From Sinonovacula constricta (Eukaryota > Mollusca > Bivalvia > Cardiida > Solecurtidae), in contig CM017567.1 in NCBI GenBank assembly GCA_007844125.1, forward strand, positions 7,056,821 through 7,120,820: DNA of 64,000 nt, read 5' to 3'. Positions 1 through 11,377 of the stretch are shown here, piece by piece. Numbering within the stretch: the first letter of the stretch is position 1; each line of letters starts with the position of its first letter. The translations under genes and the position numbers were made by a program. The notes below the pieces were generated by a model. That model did no database searches and was not told the origin of the DNA. It worked only from the letters and a program-made list of their open reading frames with translations.

Positions 1-598
1 AAAAATATGCTCATCGTCAAACAAGTTACATTCTTTCTTCCAGTAACATTTCCATCCTTCGTGTAACACTACTTTTCTTCCTGTAACATCATAGATTTTA
101 CTCTCTTTTTTAGTGATGTTTTTAATATTTTTTATTGTAATCAATATTAGTTTTATGCATGCAATAAAATCAAATTCTAAATTAAAAATATATATATAAA
201 GAGGCAAAGCATAGTTTTTACTGTGAAGACTTTAAACATTTTTTATATGCAACTTCAGAAAGTTTAAAGTGTACCTCTCTGAGCTTTAATAGTCAATCAT
301 TGCTGTTTTATGCTTCTACACAATTAAACTGAACATATGCAATGACAAATCCAAAAAAAGGCTTCAAAATAAATAAAAAATACAAAAACAAATATCCGTT
401 ACAGGATGGAATTGCAAGTCTGCTGTTGTTTAAACTCGGAAACAATATTTATTAATATATTACTCTGGGAGGTCTCCTGTATTCATAAGGTCGTAAGTTG
501 ATGTTGGTACGTAATTTTAAGCTGTAAAAAGAAAATATACAAAATGGTGGCTTCTTTTTAAAGGGGGTAAAAAAGTGAACATTTATTGAAAAATGCCC
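1..598. other. AT-rich intergenic DNA
   Basis: No convincing coding exon, RNA gene or repeat family was recognised. The stretch is AT-rich with scattered A and T runs. It ends where the first copy of a satellite-like unit begins at about 599. Confidence 0.4.
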
Positions 599-722
599 AT
601 AACCTGTTTCGGCAAGTTGAATATTTCTTGGTTTCTACAAAGAGCAATAGCATGAAAGTTTACATATTACTAAACAGTGCACAGGTCATGATTCTGCCAA
701 GTAACATACAGTCCTGGCACCA
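599..722 (+). repeat. Dispersed copy of the 167-bp satellite unit
   Basis: About 120 bp closely match the repeat units at 11.43-11.70 kb. Shared landmarks in order are AACCTGTTT, GGCAAGTTGAATATTTC, TTTCTACAAAGAGCA, CATGAAAGTTTACATATTAC and CACAGGTCATGA. The match ends at CCTGGCAC, close to the CTGGCTAC point at which the other copy is interrupted by a transposon. As at that locus, a CGTAAC-type array lies alongside, so the two repeats probably travel together. Confidence 0.75.
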
Positions 723-743
723 TATGAGTTATCCAAAACATCA

Positions 744-908
744 TGTATCGTGCGTATTTCTATCGTAAAGGTATTGTATGGTAACGTAACGTATCGTAAA
801 GTAACGTAACGAGCCACATCGTAAATGGTACATCGTACCGTAACGAAACGTAACGCTTATGACTAGACCGTGGTATCGTAACGGAACGTATAGTATGGTT
901 ACGTAACA
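744..908. repeat. CGTAAC/CGTATCG short-unit array, copy 1
   Basis: Degenerate tandem array of 5-7 bp units (CGTAAC, CGTATCG, CGTAAAG). The same type occurs at 8.43-8.62 kb and near 11.3 kb. Such arrays are common in the subterminal regions of invertebrate hAT-type elements, but no terminal inverted repeat was identified here. Confidence 0.65.
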
Positions 909-1889
909 CAAGGAGACTTGTACTTGCCTTCACATAATTCTTTGATACATATATACATATATTGTGACATTTTTCTAATGACATTATCATGTTCATACAA
1001 AAGTTCAATGAAAATCTAAATGCCATAATAAATGCTATACAAATAAAAAAAGGTTTATGGTTGTAACCAGAAACTTAACTATTTATTACATTTCCGGTAC
1101 ATGCATACTGTCGAAGAGCATATTTTTACACGCAAATTAATATTGCACACCTATGAAGTTTTCGTACTTATTACTTGAATGACAATATGCGTAGATTGAA
1201 TATGAATGGATGTGAAATAGGAATAGGATAATAATCGTGAAATTTAGGGAAGTGATTCTGGTTATTTGCCCACGCTTTTATGGAAAATAAAGAGCAGTTA
1301 GACGTAAATGGAATAAACATACAGCTGAAAAAAACTATCTATAACACAATCTAGCTCTATTTCAGGTTATGGAAAATAGGTTTGTCTCAAATATGGGTTT
1401 CGAATGATACGGCTCATATACAATGAACATTGTTAATAAATAATTGGACCGTGTGGAAACATCTGTAATATTCCGAAAAAGACAATTGTAAAGCTAACTT
1501 ACCTATGTCATCCCTGGGCACAATCAACACTGATATATTCTTTTCGTCCAATTATTTTAAACGCGTTAATTTTATACACATTTATGCGAATTTAAATAAA
1601 CTTGAAATCAAATAAATGCTCGACGGTAATTCAATAAAAGTACGTTCAAAAGTGTGGCAAACAAGCTAATATAAAGCCACTATTCTTCTGCCAGTGATGT
1701 GATCAAACTTTTAAGGTTTGAATGTGTTTTTTCAAAAAATATGCTTGTATCATAAATAACAGTAAACATCTGACATCATGCCCTCTTAACTTCCATAAAT
1801 GTTCCCGTCCTGCCAATCACATGCACGTGTGTTAATTCCAATTAATTAGTGACACTTTTATAATACCACTTATCTTAAAGGAAGTAGGA
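909..1889. other. Intergenic DNA, nothing recognised
   Basis: AT-rich sequence with no supported exon, RNA gene or mobile-element domain in either strand. Confidence 0.35.
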
Positions 1890-2045
1890 TTTTTAGCCGT
1901 TCGTTAATTGGTTTGATCCCTAACGTTTTGACCGGAGGTGTTAATTGGTCTGTTTTTAAATCGATTTCCTCTTGTAACGAAATTGTCCTTTGTAAGTCTT
2001 TTTAGGATAATGAAGCCTTTACATACTCTCCTAAAATTACTAGCG
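1890..2045 (-). mobile_element. LINE fragment, same family as 6.3-7.1 kb
   Basis: The stretch resembles the nucleotide sequence at about 6745-6895. Both contain TTTGATCCCTA followed by GGAGGTGTTAATT and end near TACTCTCCTA. On the minus strand both read through a loop ending in a LTPP motif, the linker between the RT C-terminal region and the RNase H domain of the second LINE. It is a short broken fragment directly abutting the 3' end of a different LINE at 2051. Confidence 0.5.
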
Positions 2046-2050
2046 CACAC

Positions 2051-2070
2051 CAATTCAATTCAATTCAATA
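2051..2070 (-). repeat. LINE 3' tail of TTGAA repeats
   Basis: About four copies of ATTGA/TTGAA terminate the minus-strand LINE, immediately after AATAAAATA. Short tandem tails instead of poly(A) are typical of CR1/jockey-type 3' ends in invertebrates. It fixes the 3' boundary of the element. Confidence 0.6.
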
Positions 2071-4500
2071 TTTTATTGGCACAAACTTATATGTTTTTTT
2101 GCCATACATAAATAAATATGGCGACAAAAATACACATATAAATAATAATAAATTGCATACATGTTAAACATAGAGAAAAGTATGTAGCATATGTATAAGG
2201 TATGTGTATACTATTAAGTCAAGTACAATTATATTTCATGGTAACATGGAAGTAAAAAAAACAATAAATAAATAAATAAAAAAAATACTACTATACATTT
2301 TTTCTTTTACAATATGCAAGGTATACAAATCTAGCTAGTCGTTTAGTTAATCCTGTTTGGTTGCATTTCATTAGTTGTTTAAATTTAACAATACTTGGCC
2401 AAGAGCAAACATAGTTTGGTAATATACTAATTCTTAATTCTCTATAAAAAGGACATACCAGAAAAAATGATACTCGTTTTCGATGACATTCATTCGACAA
2501 TATATACATTTCCTATCTTGTTTATCAATGTTTCTAAATCTACCTTCTTCTTTTGCGAGTTTATGGGAAGAACATCTCAATTTAGATAAGGCTCCTCGAT
2601 GAAGAGGGTTATCAACTATTTTAAAGATATTTTTCAAATTCAAAATTATTCTTAAATATGCAGTATGTTTCTAGCTTACTAGAATCATTAATCGAATAAT
2701 GCCAACATTGTACATAATGGTCAATAATTCTCTGTGTTATTAAGCTTATGTTATCCCTGTTGTTAGACTCGTTAAAAAATAGGTAGCCTAATCCAAGGTT
2801 TTCAAAAATGTCTTTAACACTTAATGTCCATTTTAAAATATAATTACCGTCATTATTAGTTAAATGAGCAAGTTTGTATTGAAAGGAGTTAGGATGTTTG
2901 TTTACTTTTATCCAATATTTAATAATACGAATTCTGCGAGTGAAAACTAAAGGCAATCTACCCAGTTCTCCATACACTGAAGCACTGGCCGTTTGTTGCC
3001 TAACAGATAATACATGTTTTAGAAATTTTAGATGAATACGGTCAATGTCAGGGGCTTTGTGAAAACCCCAAACTTCACATCCGTAGCACAATATTGGGAG
3101 AATCATTGCATCAAACAATTTAAGTTTATCTTGGACATGTACAGATATTTCATCAAATAAGGAATGTAAGGAAAACAAGGCTTTAAGAGCACATACAGAT
3201 AAACGCTTCTGTGACGTATAGTTAAAACAGTTAGCCTTTAATGTAACTCCTAGATATGTAAACTCATTCATACTTTTAATTTGCTTTCATATAAGTTATA
3301 TTTATGTTTCTTCAAGTTATGCCTTTGCCAAAAACTACAATAGCTGATTTCAAAACATTTACTTCTATGCCCTAAGTATTACAATAATTCTCAAGTGCAT
3401 TAACCTGATTTTGTAAGGCTATAGCTGTTCTAGAAAATAATACAGTGTCATCCGCAAATAGTAGCATAAAAAATCATTTCAGCAAGTGATATTGTGTCTA
3501 GAACATTGTTTTCATTGTTTGAAATAATGTAATCATACATGTCATTAATAAACATTAGAAAAAGTAATGGAGATAAAGTTTCACCTTGCTTAACGCCAGT
3601 AGAGCTATCAAAGAAATCAGAGCATTAACCATTTAAACGTACACACATTTTAACAGTAGCATACATAGATTGCGAAAACTGTACAATTTTGGAAGAACAT
3701 CCGTTTCTTCTTAATTTAATAAATATACCGTTCCTATAGACCAGATCGAAGGCTTTTTTAAAGTCAACAAAACAACAATATAAATTACCATTTTCATTAT
3801 TAACTACTTTATCAATTATACAGTTTAAAACAAAAATACAATTGATCGTACTTCGATTCTGTCTAAAACCATACTGAAACTCATTTAAAATGTTGTTAAC
3901 TTCCACCCAATCAGACAAACGTTTATTGATAATATTTGATAATATCTTGTAAGCGCAAAACCTCTGTAGTTATTTAAGTCTGAAAGCGAACCTGTCTTTG
4001 GAACAGGCACAATAATAATAATAAACACTTTAGTACAGCTTGCAGCATACACAGCAGCTGTAAAAATATAGTTGAACAGTTTACATAGCAATGGTGAGAT
4101 GAAATCTATGCAATCAAGAAAGGGTTCTGGTATTAGTTTATCATAGCCACCACTTTTTCCTCTCTTTAAGGAGGAAATTGCGTTTTTAACTTCGTGTTCT
4201 TCAACAGTATTATTTTTAAACATGTTTTCGGTCGAAAACAAATCCTTAAAATGTTTAAACATATCATTCAGATTAATCTGATTTTGATAACAGTCTGACT
4301 TTTTTTATATTTTTTAATCACATTCCAGAATTGTTTAGTGTTAGAAGAAGCTAAATCGTGTAAATTGCGCGTTTGTTTTATATTTTGTTTTAGCTTTATT
4401 TATGACTTTACGGTATGACTTACGCTTTGCCTTAACAATACAATTCAACATCTGTTTTGGACTTTCTATATTTATTACATGCGGCTCTATCTGCAGACCC
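2051..4500 (-). mobile_element. Decayed jockey/CR1-like non-LTR retrotransposon
   Basis: Minus-strand remnant of a LINE second ORF (endonuclease-RT protein) that copies itself by target-primed reverse transcription. From 5' to 3': a linker with QFWNVIKKYKKS (about 4340), RT N-terminal region with LKRGKSGGYDKLIPE and VPVPKTGSLSDLNNYR (4262-3885), motif A CFVDFKKAFD and upstream QYGFRQNRST (3918-3625), GVKQGETLSPLLF (about 3600), the catalytic FADD (codons at 3447-3458), then a C-terminal domain with ILCYGCEVWG and RIIKYWIKV (3271-2291). At least four frameshifts separate these blocks. The endonuclease domain is missing, so this is a 5'-truncated copy. The 3' end carries a short TTGAA-type repeat tail at 2051-2070 after an AATAAA-like run. 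Inactive. Confidence 0.9.
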
Positions 4501-5570
4501 TATGAACAAGGCTTTACGATGGGTAAGAAAAAATAAATTTGCCCAAAAAAATAAATATCTACTGTAAAAAAAAGCTCAATACGTTTATAAAACTAGGGTG
4601 GATACTAAGCAATGGAGAAAGAGCTTTAATTTCATCAGAGCACATTACAAAAAGAAGCCAATAAATATTTTTTTCTGAGTGCAAATTAACACATTAATTC
4701 AGATATGGTGGTAGGACTCTAAGGTCAATATTTACTGCCACAATATAGTAAGTTAAGGATAGTTTTTTTACACACAATTAAAACTAGAAGCAAGCTACCT
4801 TGGTAAAGATTGCAAGTTCACCAATAGGATCTGTCCTTACTGTGACACAGGAAAATCCTTCAACCCGTGCTGTTTTGGTTAAGGGAGCACATAATAGTAA
4901 GAGATTAGTTACAAAGAGATCTATTATTCACACACGACTCGTTTCAGTAATTCAATGTCTTCGCTTTTTGTACCAACGGAATAATTCAGATTTAATTTAA
5001 AAAAAACACAACAACTTGAATACCTAGAAGATATTAAATACATTAAATACATTTAATTCTCTACTAAAATATACATTATATACTATACACTAAACTAACT
5101 GAATTACCAACCCAAGTTTAACTATTTACACACTTTTCCCGTACTTTTTTCACTTTAAAACATCCTCGTAACTAGGACGACTATTAAATAATCCTATGGC
5201 GCGTCCGAACCGGCTGATTTCAAAAATACAATTGACAACTACTTTAAAGCGATACTACCGTGTAAGTCTTATTCCTAATTTAAATGTAGTTAAACGTAAA
5301 AATATGGAAAAAATATACATACTCCGAATCCTTGGAGTTTATTCTTCTAAATAAGCAAATAAATACACTAAAATCGCAACTTTGGGCGCTGAGCAAATTT
5401 CCTAAAATCATCATCAGGGCATGATAAGAACAGTTCTGAACCTTAAAAATAGCATTTGGCTGATGAACAGAACTCCTTTGAAGAGCCGTAAACAGCAACA
5501 ACTATAAGTCTGTCAGTAGGTTGGAACTTGTTTAATGAGGGTCAGCACATCCTTTCGGATTTTCTCGTGA
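4501..5570. other. Intergenic DNA
   Basis: No supported gene. The first part may be further degraded LINE 5' sequence, but no endonuclease motif was found. A C11 homopolymer lies at about 5572-5582. Confidence 0.35.
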
Positions 5571-6199
5571 CCCCCCCCCCCCATGTTACTCATGCATGGC
5601 TTAAAGGTTATTTGCTTGTAGTATGGTCTTAATTGGGCCCTTAGTAGGTACCTAGTTAGGTGGTATCCGACAGTTTGGACAAAAATATGTTTATTAGAAT
5701 CATTGTTACCTGAACAGATCTCATAAAAAATGTTTATCGATGTCACAAACCTGCGTATAAAGTGAACCATAACGCCACAATCGCCATGTAAAAATATATT
5801 TCCTATCTGAGCCACGCTGCACAGTAAGCTATTTTTAAACAAGGAAAGCCACTTGACTACTAATGTTTCAGCTCATCCACGTCATCTTCTCTGACGTCGA
5901 TGTCTATATTTAGGAGGAATTCCAATTGTTCTTATTTATAGGTTTGAAAAGAATGAACATATTAGAATTGATTAACAAGTTTTACTGCTCTTAAATGGAG
6001 GTACTGTTTATAATCACACCCCATCACGTGTCTTGTGGGTTTGGAAACTTTAGTTATTGTTTGATATGGATATGATATCGGTTGGACATTGTATTAATTC
6101 AGTTTATGTAGGTGTTATCCTATATTTTTAAATAAATATTTAATGAAATTAATTTCTTCTTAATAATTTAAGAGCGCGTTTTATTACTTTTGCTTTGTC
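5571..6199. other. Intergenic DNA, nothing recognised
   Basis: AT-rich sequence without supported features apart from the C-run at its left edge. Confidence 0.3.
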
Positions 6200-6222
6200 G
6201 GGGGGGGGGGGGGGGGGGGGGG
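6200..6222. repeat. G23 homopolymer
   Basis: Uninterrupted run of 23 G on the plus strand. It is capable of G-quadruplex formation and prone to assembly length error. It sits next to the degraded downstream end of the RNase H LINE fragment. Confidence 0.9.
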
Positions 6223-6279
6223 TATTTCTTTCACCTAGGTAGCTGGATCCGAGTCTGAGTCTAGTAAATATTCAATCAT

Positions 6280-7103
6280 AGGCAATATTATGATGGTGAA
6301 TTTTGACCTTGGAGTTCCAATCTCCATATTCATATTAGGTATTTTGCGTAACATTTGTATTTTAATCTATATATTTCTTTGATTAGTTCTTGTCTTATAT
6401 TTCCGTTAATTGTCTGAAATGCTTGTAAATAACTATGAGAGCCGGAGTAAATATTGTTGATCGGCAATTTTGTTCTATTTGAACACATTTTATTGGTTAA
6501 AATTAACAGTTCGCATATAAATATAGAATGCCTAGTGTCTAGTTTTATTTTGGCCTTGTTTATTTATTTTGTTGATCATAATAACTCCTGCTCCTATAGC
6601 ATTTTTGTTTGTATGCTTGCTACCGTCGGTGTAGATGTGGATGTGAGTAGCGACATCTCAGTACTCAGTATTTGAGTTGAGTTGAGTTTAACTAAGGGAA
6701 TAATCTATCTTATCGATTACGTCTGCTAAATTTGTGTTAATGTTAATGGATTTGATCCCTACCCTACATGGAGCGGATTAAGTGGAGGTGTTAATTTGTC
6801 GGCTGTTAGTCCAATTTTGTCTCATAATAATATAATGATCATTTGTGTGCATGGTTTTGTTAGTTAGCTTGGCTACTCTCCTACCATGTTAAATATATCT
6901 TTAGTTGTGCTTAATGGGTTTCTTAGTCTAATTAAGTGGGCACAGTACTTTAAGCTGCCTATTTCTATTTGGTAGGTCATAGAATGATCTATCGCTGCAT
7001 GTATTTGTTCTGTGCGTGAGTAATGGTGTCCTTCTAATATAATTTTAATAGCTCTGTTTTGAAATCTATGTAGTTTGTCAAGTATTTTTTCCGATCGATT
7101 CAT
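6280..7103 (-). mobile_element. LINE fragment: RT C-terminal region plus RNase H
   Basis: Minus-strand remnant of a second, different LINE. The upstream part (7103-6873) reads LHRFQNRAIKIILEGHH, the C-terminal RT signature LxxxQNxALRxI. After a frameshifted linker, about 6650-6400 reads IYTDGSKHTNKNAIGAGV, the YTDGS motif carrying the first catalytic Asp of RNase H, followed by about 70 further open codons. Carrying an RNase H domain after the RT points to I/Loa/R1-type families rather than the jockey/CR1-like element at 2-4.5 kb. Several frame breaks; inactive. Confidence 0.82.
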
Positions 7104-7365
7104 ATGCTATTAAACCTTAACGATTTTTTATTTAAATAGCGCTTGAAATAGGGTTGAGTATGAGACAATGGTATGTTTCTGATGTTATTTAATTTCTAGC
7201 AGCTAGCCCATTTATATAGGTTATTCGTTACATGTACCTACACATCACGTGAGCGTTTATAAGCCCCCACACAGATTGCCACTTTTATGACAACACGTTT
7301 TTATTCAAATTAGACGGACAGTGTGAACGTATGTGGTCATTTAGCTGTAGTGCACAACACCTGCA

Positions 7366-8003
7366 TCCGGTGTCACGGTCTCATGTTTCTACCGTGCTTA
7401 AATTTCTCTGTATAGTGAGCGCATGCGCCAGATTGCTATTTTTAAATATGCGTGCCTAAATTTCCTACCATTCCATACTGGTGTAAAAAGTGTTACTTAA
7501 TATTGAAACATGTGCCCGGGTGGAAGTATAAGGCCATATATACATGGCCAGATGTTTCTACCAGGCCCAGGTTTCTATCTCTGTCATATACATGAACATG
7601 TATCCCTACATATTAGACATTTACTTAAGATGGAAATATGGGCCTGGATGGAATTTTAAGATCATATATACATGGGCTGATGTTTCTGACAGGCCAATAT
7701 TTCCGACCCTATCATATACATGTATAGATGAATTTTACACGTTTACTTAACATGGAAATGTGTGCCTGGGTGAAAATTTAAGTCCGTCTATAAACGGTCT
7801 GACGTTTCTGTTGTACCAATCGTTCTATCTTTACGATATACATGTATACTTAGAATATTTCACGTTTACTTAAGATGGAAATGTGTGCCCGGGAGGAAAT
7901 CTTGGACCATCTATATACGGGCTCATATTTCTATTAAAATTTTGCGCATGCGCATTGAGGCGTGTAAGAAATGGTAGAAATATGAGACCGGGACACCGGT
8001 CTT
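7366..8003. mobile_element. MITE with long inverted ends and internal tandem array
   Basis: Left arm (about 7367-7435) and right arm (about 7932-8000, inverted) match along about 65 bp: CCGGTGTC, CGGTCTCAT, TTTCTACC and GCGCATGCGC occur in the same order. The body is an array of four units (next entry). There is no coding potential, so this is a non-autonomous DNA-transposon-like element. No convincing target-site duplication was seen, so the class is open. Confidence 0.7.
7494..7940. repeat. Four-copy about 124-bp tandem repeat
   Basis: Units begin near 7496, 7624, 7746 and 7870 with TTAA(G/C)ATGGAAA and contain GTGCC(C/T)GGG, CATATATACATGG-like and GATGTTTCT segments. Spacings are 128, 122 and 124 bp. 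The array fills the interior of the inverted-repeat element. Confidence 0.8.
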
Positions 8004-8430
8004 AAGACATGTCATACATGTATGAATGTCCCAGCACACATCATCTGGCTATGAAATTTCACTTCAGTAAAACGCAGATACGGATGCGGGGAATAGGGGT
8101 AGAAAATTGGAATATACGTGTATGGAAGAGTGGTGTAAGAATGTTAGTAAGTTACAGATTTAAATTTATTTATCTTAGCATGGTACATTTTTACACACTA
8201 GTTCAATGATTAAGTAGGGTATCATATTGGCTTCAGTTACTTATCATTTGCATACACATTTTACCATTTAGACGGAAATAGTTATATTGTCTCATTTGAA
8301 AGGTGTGAAAACATTACCGCCTACATGCGCTGAAAGTGGGCAGAACGATTTGGACTTAACCGAGTTGGTACAGTATAAATAGGATGAGTTGAACCTTTAC
8401 TTTAACAACATGCCGCATTTGCCATGGTAT
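8004..8430. other. Intergenic DNA
   Basis: No supported gene or repeat boundary between the MITE and the second CGTA array. Confidence 0.3.
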
Positions 8431-8625
8431 TTCGTGTAATGTGGCGTAAACGGAAACCGTACAGTATGTTGTATCAAAGCGTACACCGTATTACATCGTA
8501 AGGTGTAGATGTTTATCGTAATGCATATCGTGTATGGTATCGAACCGTAACGTGTATGGTATCGTGTAAAATGCGCTCATGGTATCGTACATCGAACGTA
8601 ATCGTACCGTACGTAAATCTTGATG
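8431..8625. repeat. CGTA/CGTAATCG short-unit array, copy 2
   Basis: Dense degenerate array of TATCGTA, CGTAACG and GTACCGTA words, like the array at 744-908. It lies 40 bp left of the hAT-like insertion and its target duplication. Confidence 0.65.
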
Positions 8626-8660
8626 TGTGTGACAATAGTTACGGTTCCAGAACTGTGACT

Positions 8661-8668
8661 CTGGCTAC
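8661..8668. repeat. Left 8-bp target-site duplication (CTGGCTAC)
   Basis: CTGGCTAC at 8661-8668 is repeated exactly at 11378-11385. Eight base pairs is the duplication length of hAT-superfamily transposons. The same word is present once per unit in the adjacent uninterrupted satellite (CTCTGGCTACC near 11531), so the empty site can be inferred. Confidence 0.7.
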
Positions 8669-9040
8669 TAGGGGTGTAACGATATACCGTCCGACGGTAT
8701 ACCGCGGTTCTATACACGGTTTGGTTAACGGTACGAACCTTGGGATACAGTTAAGTTCAAATCCTACATTGTTCTTTCGAGTTCACGTTGAATCATTATT
8801 GGGTCAGTAGTGGACTATTTTTTTACACCGGGAAAACGACAAAGTGGATCAAGATATAGCACTTTTATGACAATGTTTGCCGAGATGTAAGCATTCTTGT
8901 TTTCAAGAGTAGCTGATCATTCAGAATAGTATTTTGTTATTCTTAATTCTAGTTTATATCATATGAAAGTTCAATTAGTAAGCGATGTAGTATATCTTGT
9001 ATCAGTAAAGCCCATTGGGTAAAGCTAATTAGTATTCAAA

Positions 9041-9163
9041 ATGGCGGCTGTCGAAAACGTGCAATCTCTGTTTAAGAAATCACTGATGGAGTCGGACAAT
9101 CTATATTGCAAAAAGAAATTCATTGTAGATTTGGGCATGATTGATAACATCTTTGGCTTTTGA
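9041..9163 (+). pseudogene. Short ORF with good initiator inside the hAT-like element
   Basis: CAAAATGGCGGC is a strong initiation context. It opens a 40-codon frame beginning MAAVENVQSLFKKSLMESDN, then a lysine-rich stretch, then GMIDNIFGF before TGA. I do not recognise the family. It may be the start of a decayed transposase or a captured host first exon. There is no clear splice donor at the end. Confidence 0.3.
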
Positions 9164-9861
9164 GACTTCGGCTATTCGACTGCATTGCCGTCATTATGAA
9201 ATTGTGAAACGATGACGAGAAAACGCCAAAATTAGCGTTTAGACATAGTTTTTTTCCGAAAGAACACTAAAATACATTTCTCAATTTTTAATCTTTGTTT
9301 AGTTATATATCTAAGAAGTTGTTTCAGAAGAAACTATCTTCCCGTATTTGTTTTGACTGTTTTGCCACACAAATTATCACACCTAATTACTGTCCCGATC
9401 TTCCAATCAAAATAGATCCCTAATGATCACCCACCTGATAGTCAGAGCAAAATAATTGCCTCAGCCAATACATAGTCAGCAGTGAATGAAACTGGTAGCA
9501 GAAGCGTTAATTCATGAGCGAGTTAATTTATGCATAGATTGACACCACCAAATTTATCTGACTACATGTACATAAAATTGGTTCACTTTTGGTTTTTGTT
9601 GATACAAACCTTGGGTAAATGATGTTTTAAATTATTTACTTCGACTAACAACACACTGCTTGCTGTTTTTGTTAAAGAATATTTAAACACACGCACCATC
9701 CGGAACATGGTCGTCCGAATATATGTACACTTTTCGGTAATTTTTCGCACTACAATTTGACAAATATGTTGGTACACTCAGTATAAATTTGATGTGACTA
9801 ATTAAAAATGGTACGCTTTGTACCTACATGACCAGACTACTAATAAAGGAGCAAAATTTCT

Positions 9862-9939
9862 TTGATTTAGAGAGAAACTTCTGATATTCTGAATCATACG
9901 TTGATTTAGAGAGAAACCTCTCATATTCTGAATCAAACC
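9862..9939. repeat. Two-copy 39-bp tandem duplication
   Basis: TTGATTTAGAGAGAAAC followed by TATTCTGAATCA occurs at 9862 and again at 9901, within the hAT-like element. Confidence 0.8.
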
Positions 9940-10854
9940 TTTACATTCAAAAAGCAGTAAAAATTGTGATAATTATTTATTTAAACAGTACTTTTCGGTA
10001 GATATACTATTTAAGTACATATAATACTTGTTGGTAAGCAAACAGGCTCACAGTAATAGGCAAACAATCAATATCGTATTTTGTCTTAAACAGTCAACTA
10101 GTTTTAAGCAGAGAAATTTAGGCTGTCCCTTGGTTGGCTGCGTAATACAAGTGTGACTGTAGTTAGGAACTGTTTAAAGCGTTGCTGGTTTTATTCTAGA
10201 TAAAGGAAGAAATTGTCATTTGGGAGGGGGTGTTATGACATTATACATTTTGAAAAGAAATGACATTTAATGCATTATCCTTATTTGCTTATCTTATGAT
10301 ATAAAATAATTAAACCAAGAATTTCTGAAAATTTCCTAGGTGATGATGAAAATGAAAGCATGAGAAATGTGAAATCACAAGCACAATTGATAGCATCAAT
10401 ACAGATCGGTTTTTTAAGCAGAATAATATCTGAATGCTCTGGCCTCATCACTAGGACAAGAATATGTTTTTATATAAGGGATCAAATTTCCCGCCGAAAA
10501 GTATTTATTTAACCATACATAAACTATAGATACCATGATTTTTTAATGTTAAATGAAACAGCCTCCTTTGTATAAATTTGATCAATGCTAAACACCATGT
10601 TATAGTCGAAGGACGGTTTATATTATACTACTGTCAATACATGTAGTTGATTAATTTGTAAACACAAGAAAAATCAACAATAAGCACTTACAATATCGAA
10701 TATCGATCATTTTTTGTATTGATACACATATCATATCGGTGATTCTAGTAACCACCTGCCGTCATTATTTCTCTAATATTTCATACAAAGCACTAACTAC
10801 TTACTAGCTGAATGTGTTATATAGTTATTAAATTTTTATCATGTTTTTTTAAAT

Positions 10855-10914
10855 AGTGTACCAAACTGTTGTATTTTTATTTATCGTGAGGGTAGCGTAT
10901 CGTTACACCGCTAG
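10855..10914. repeat. Internal copy of the hAT-like right terminus
   Basis: GTGAGGGTAGCGTATCGTTACACCGCTA at about 10887-10914 nearly repeats the terminal GTGAGGGTAGCGTATCATTACACTCATA at about 11350-11377. It matches the left end in 15 of 16 positions, better than the outermost copy does. Either a nested insertion or an end duplication. Confidence 0.65.
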
Positions 10915-11377
10915 TTTTTTTTATAACTGTAGCATAGTTAGGTTGTGTATTAATACAAAGTAGCATAGTTAAGCTGAGTTTTTATATAACAGAATGATGG
11001 ACATTCAAAATTAACAATAAAGATGAGAAGGAAATATCTAAAGAATTATTAAATTACTTTTTACTTTTAAAATTTAAAACATTTAGACATTTTAAAGTTT
11101 TAGGTTATTCTTACAGTTAAATCATTTAATATGTTGTTAACCTTTTACGTCATACATTCTGATTATTGACTTATAGACTTACGTTAAGTTCTAAGTTTCA
11201 GTAAAAAGTTATGCTAACATATTGTTTAAAATAAGTCATGGTTTAATAATGTATCTATGTGATAAGCAAAAACGTATCATCAGTACCAAAATATTATGTA
11301 TCGAGATACGTATCGTATCGTGTGGTATGTACGCAATACGTATCGTATCGTGAGGGTAGCGTATCATTACACTCATA

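Larger units (their letters stand above)
8669..11377. mobile_element. hAT-like element, about 2.7 kb, probably non-autonomous
   Basis: The left end is TAGGGGTGTAACGATA (8669-8684). The right end, read inward on the minus strand, is TATGAGTGTAATGATA (ends 11377), an imperfect inverted repeat. The element is bracketed by an exact 8-bp duplication and subterminal regions are rich in TATCG/CGATA words, as in mollusc hAT families. A better-matching right end (TAGCGGTGTAACGATA inverted) also occurs inside, at about 10899-10914, so the right terminus appears duplicated. No full transposase is present; the only noteworthy ORF is the 40-codon one at 9041. Confidence 0.65.
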
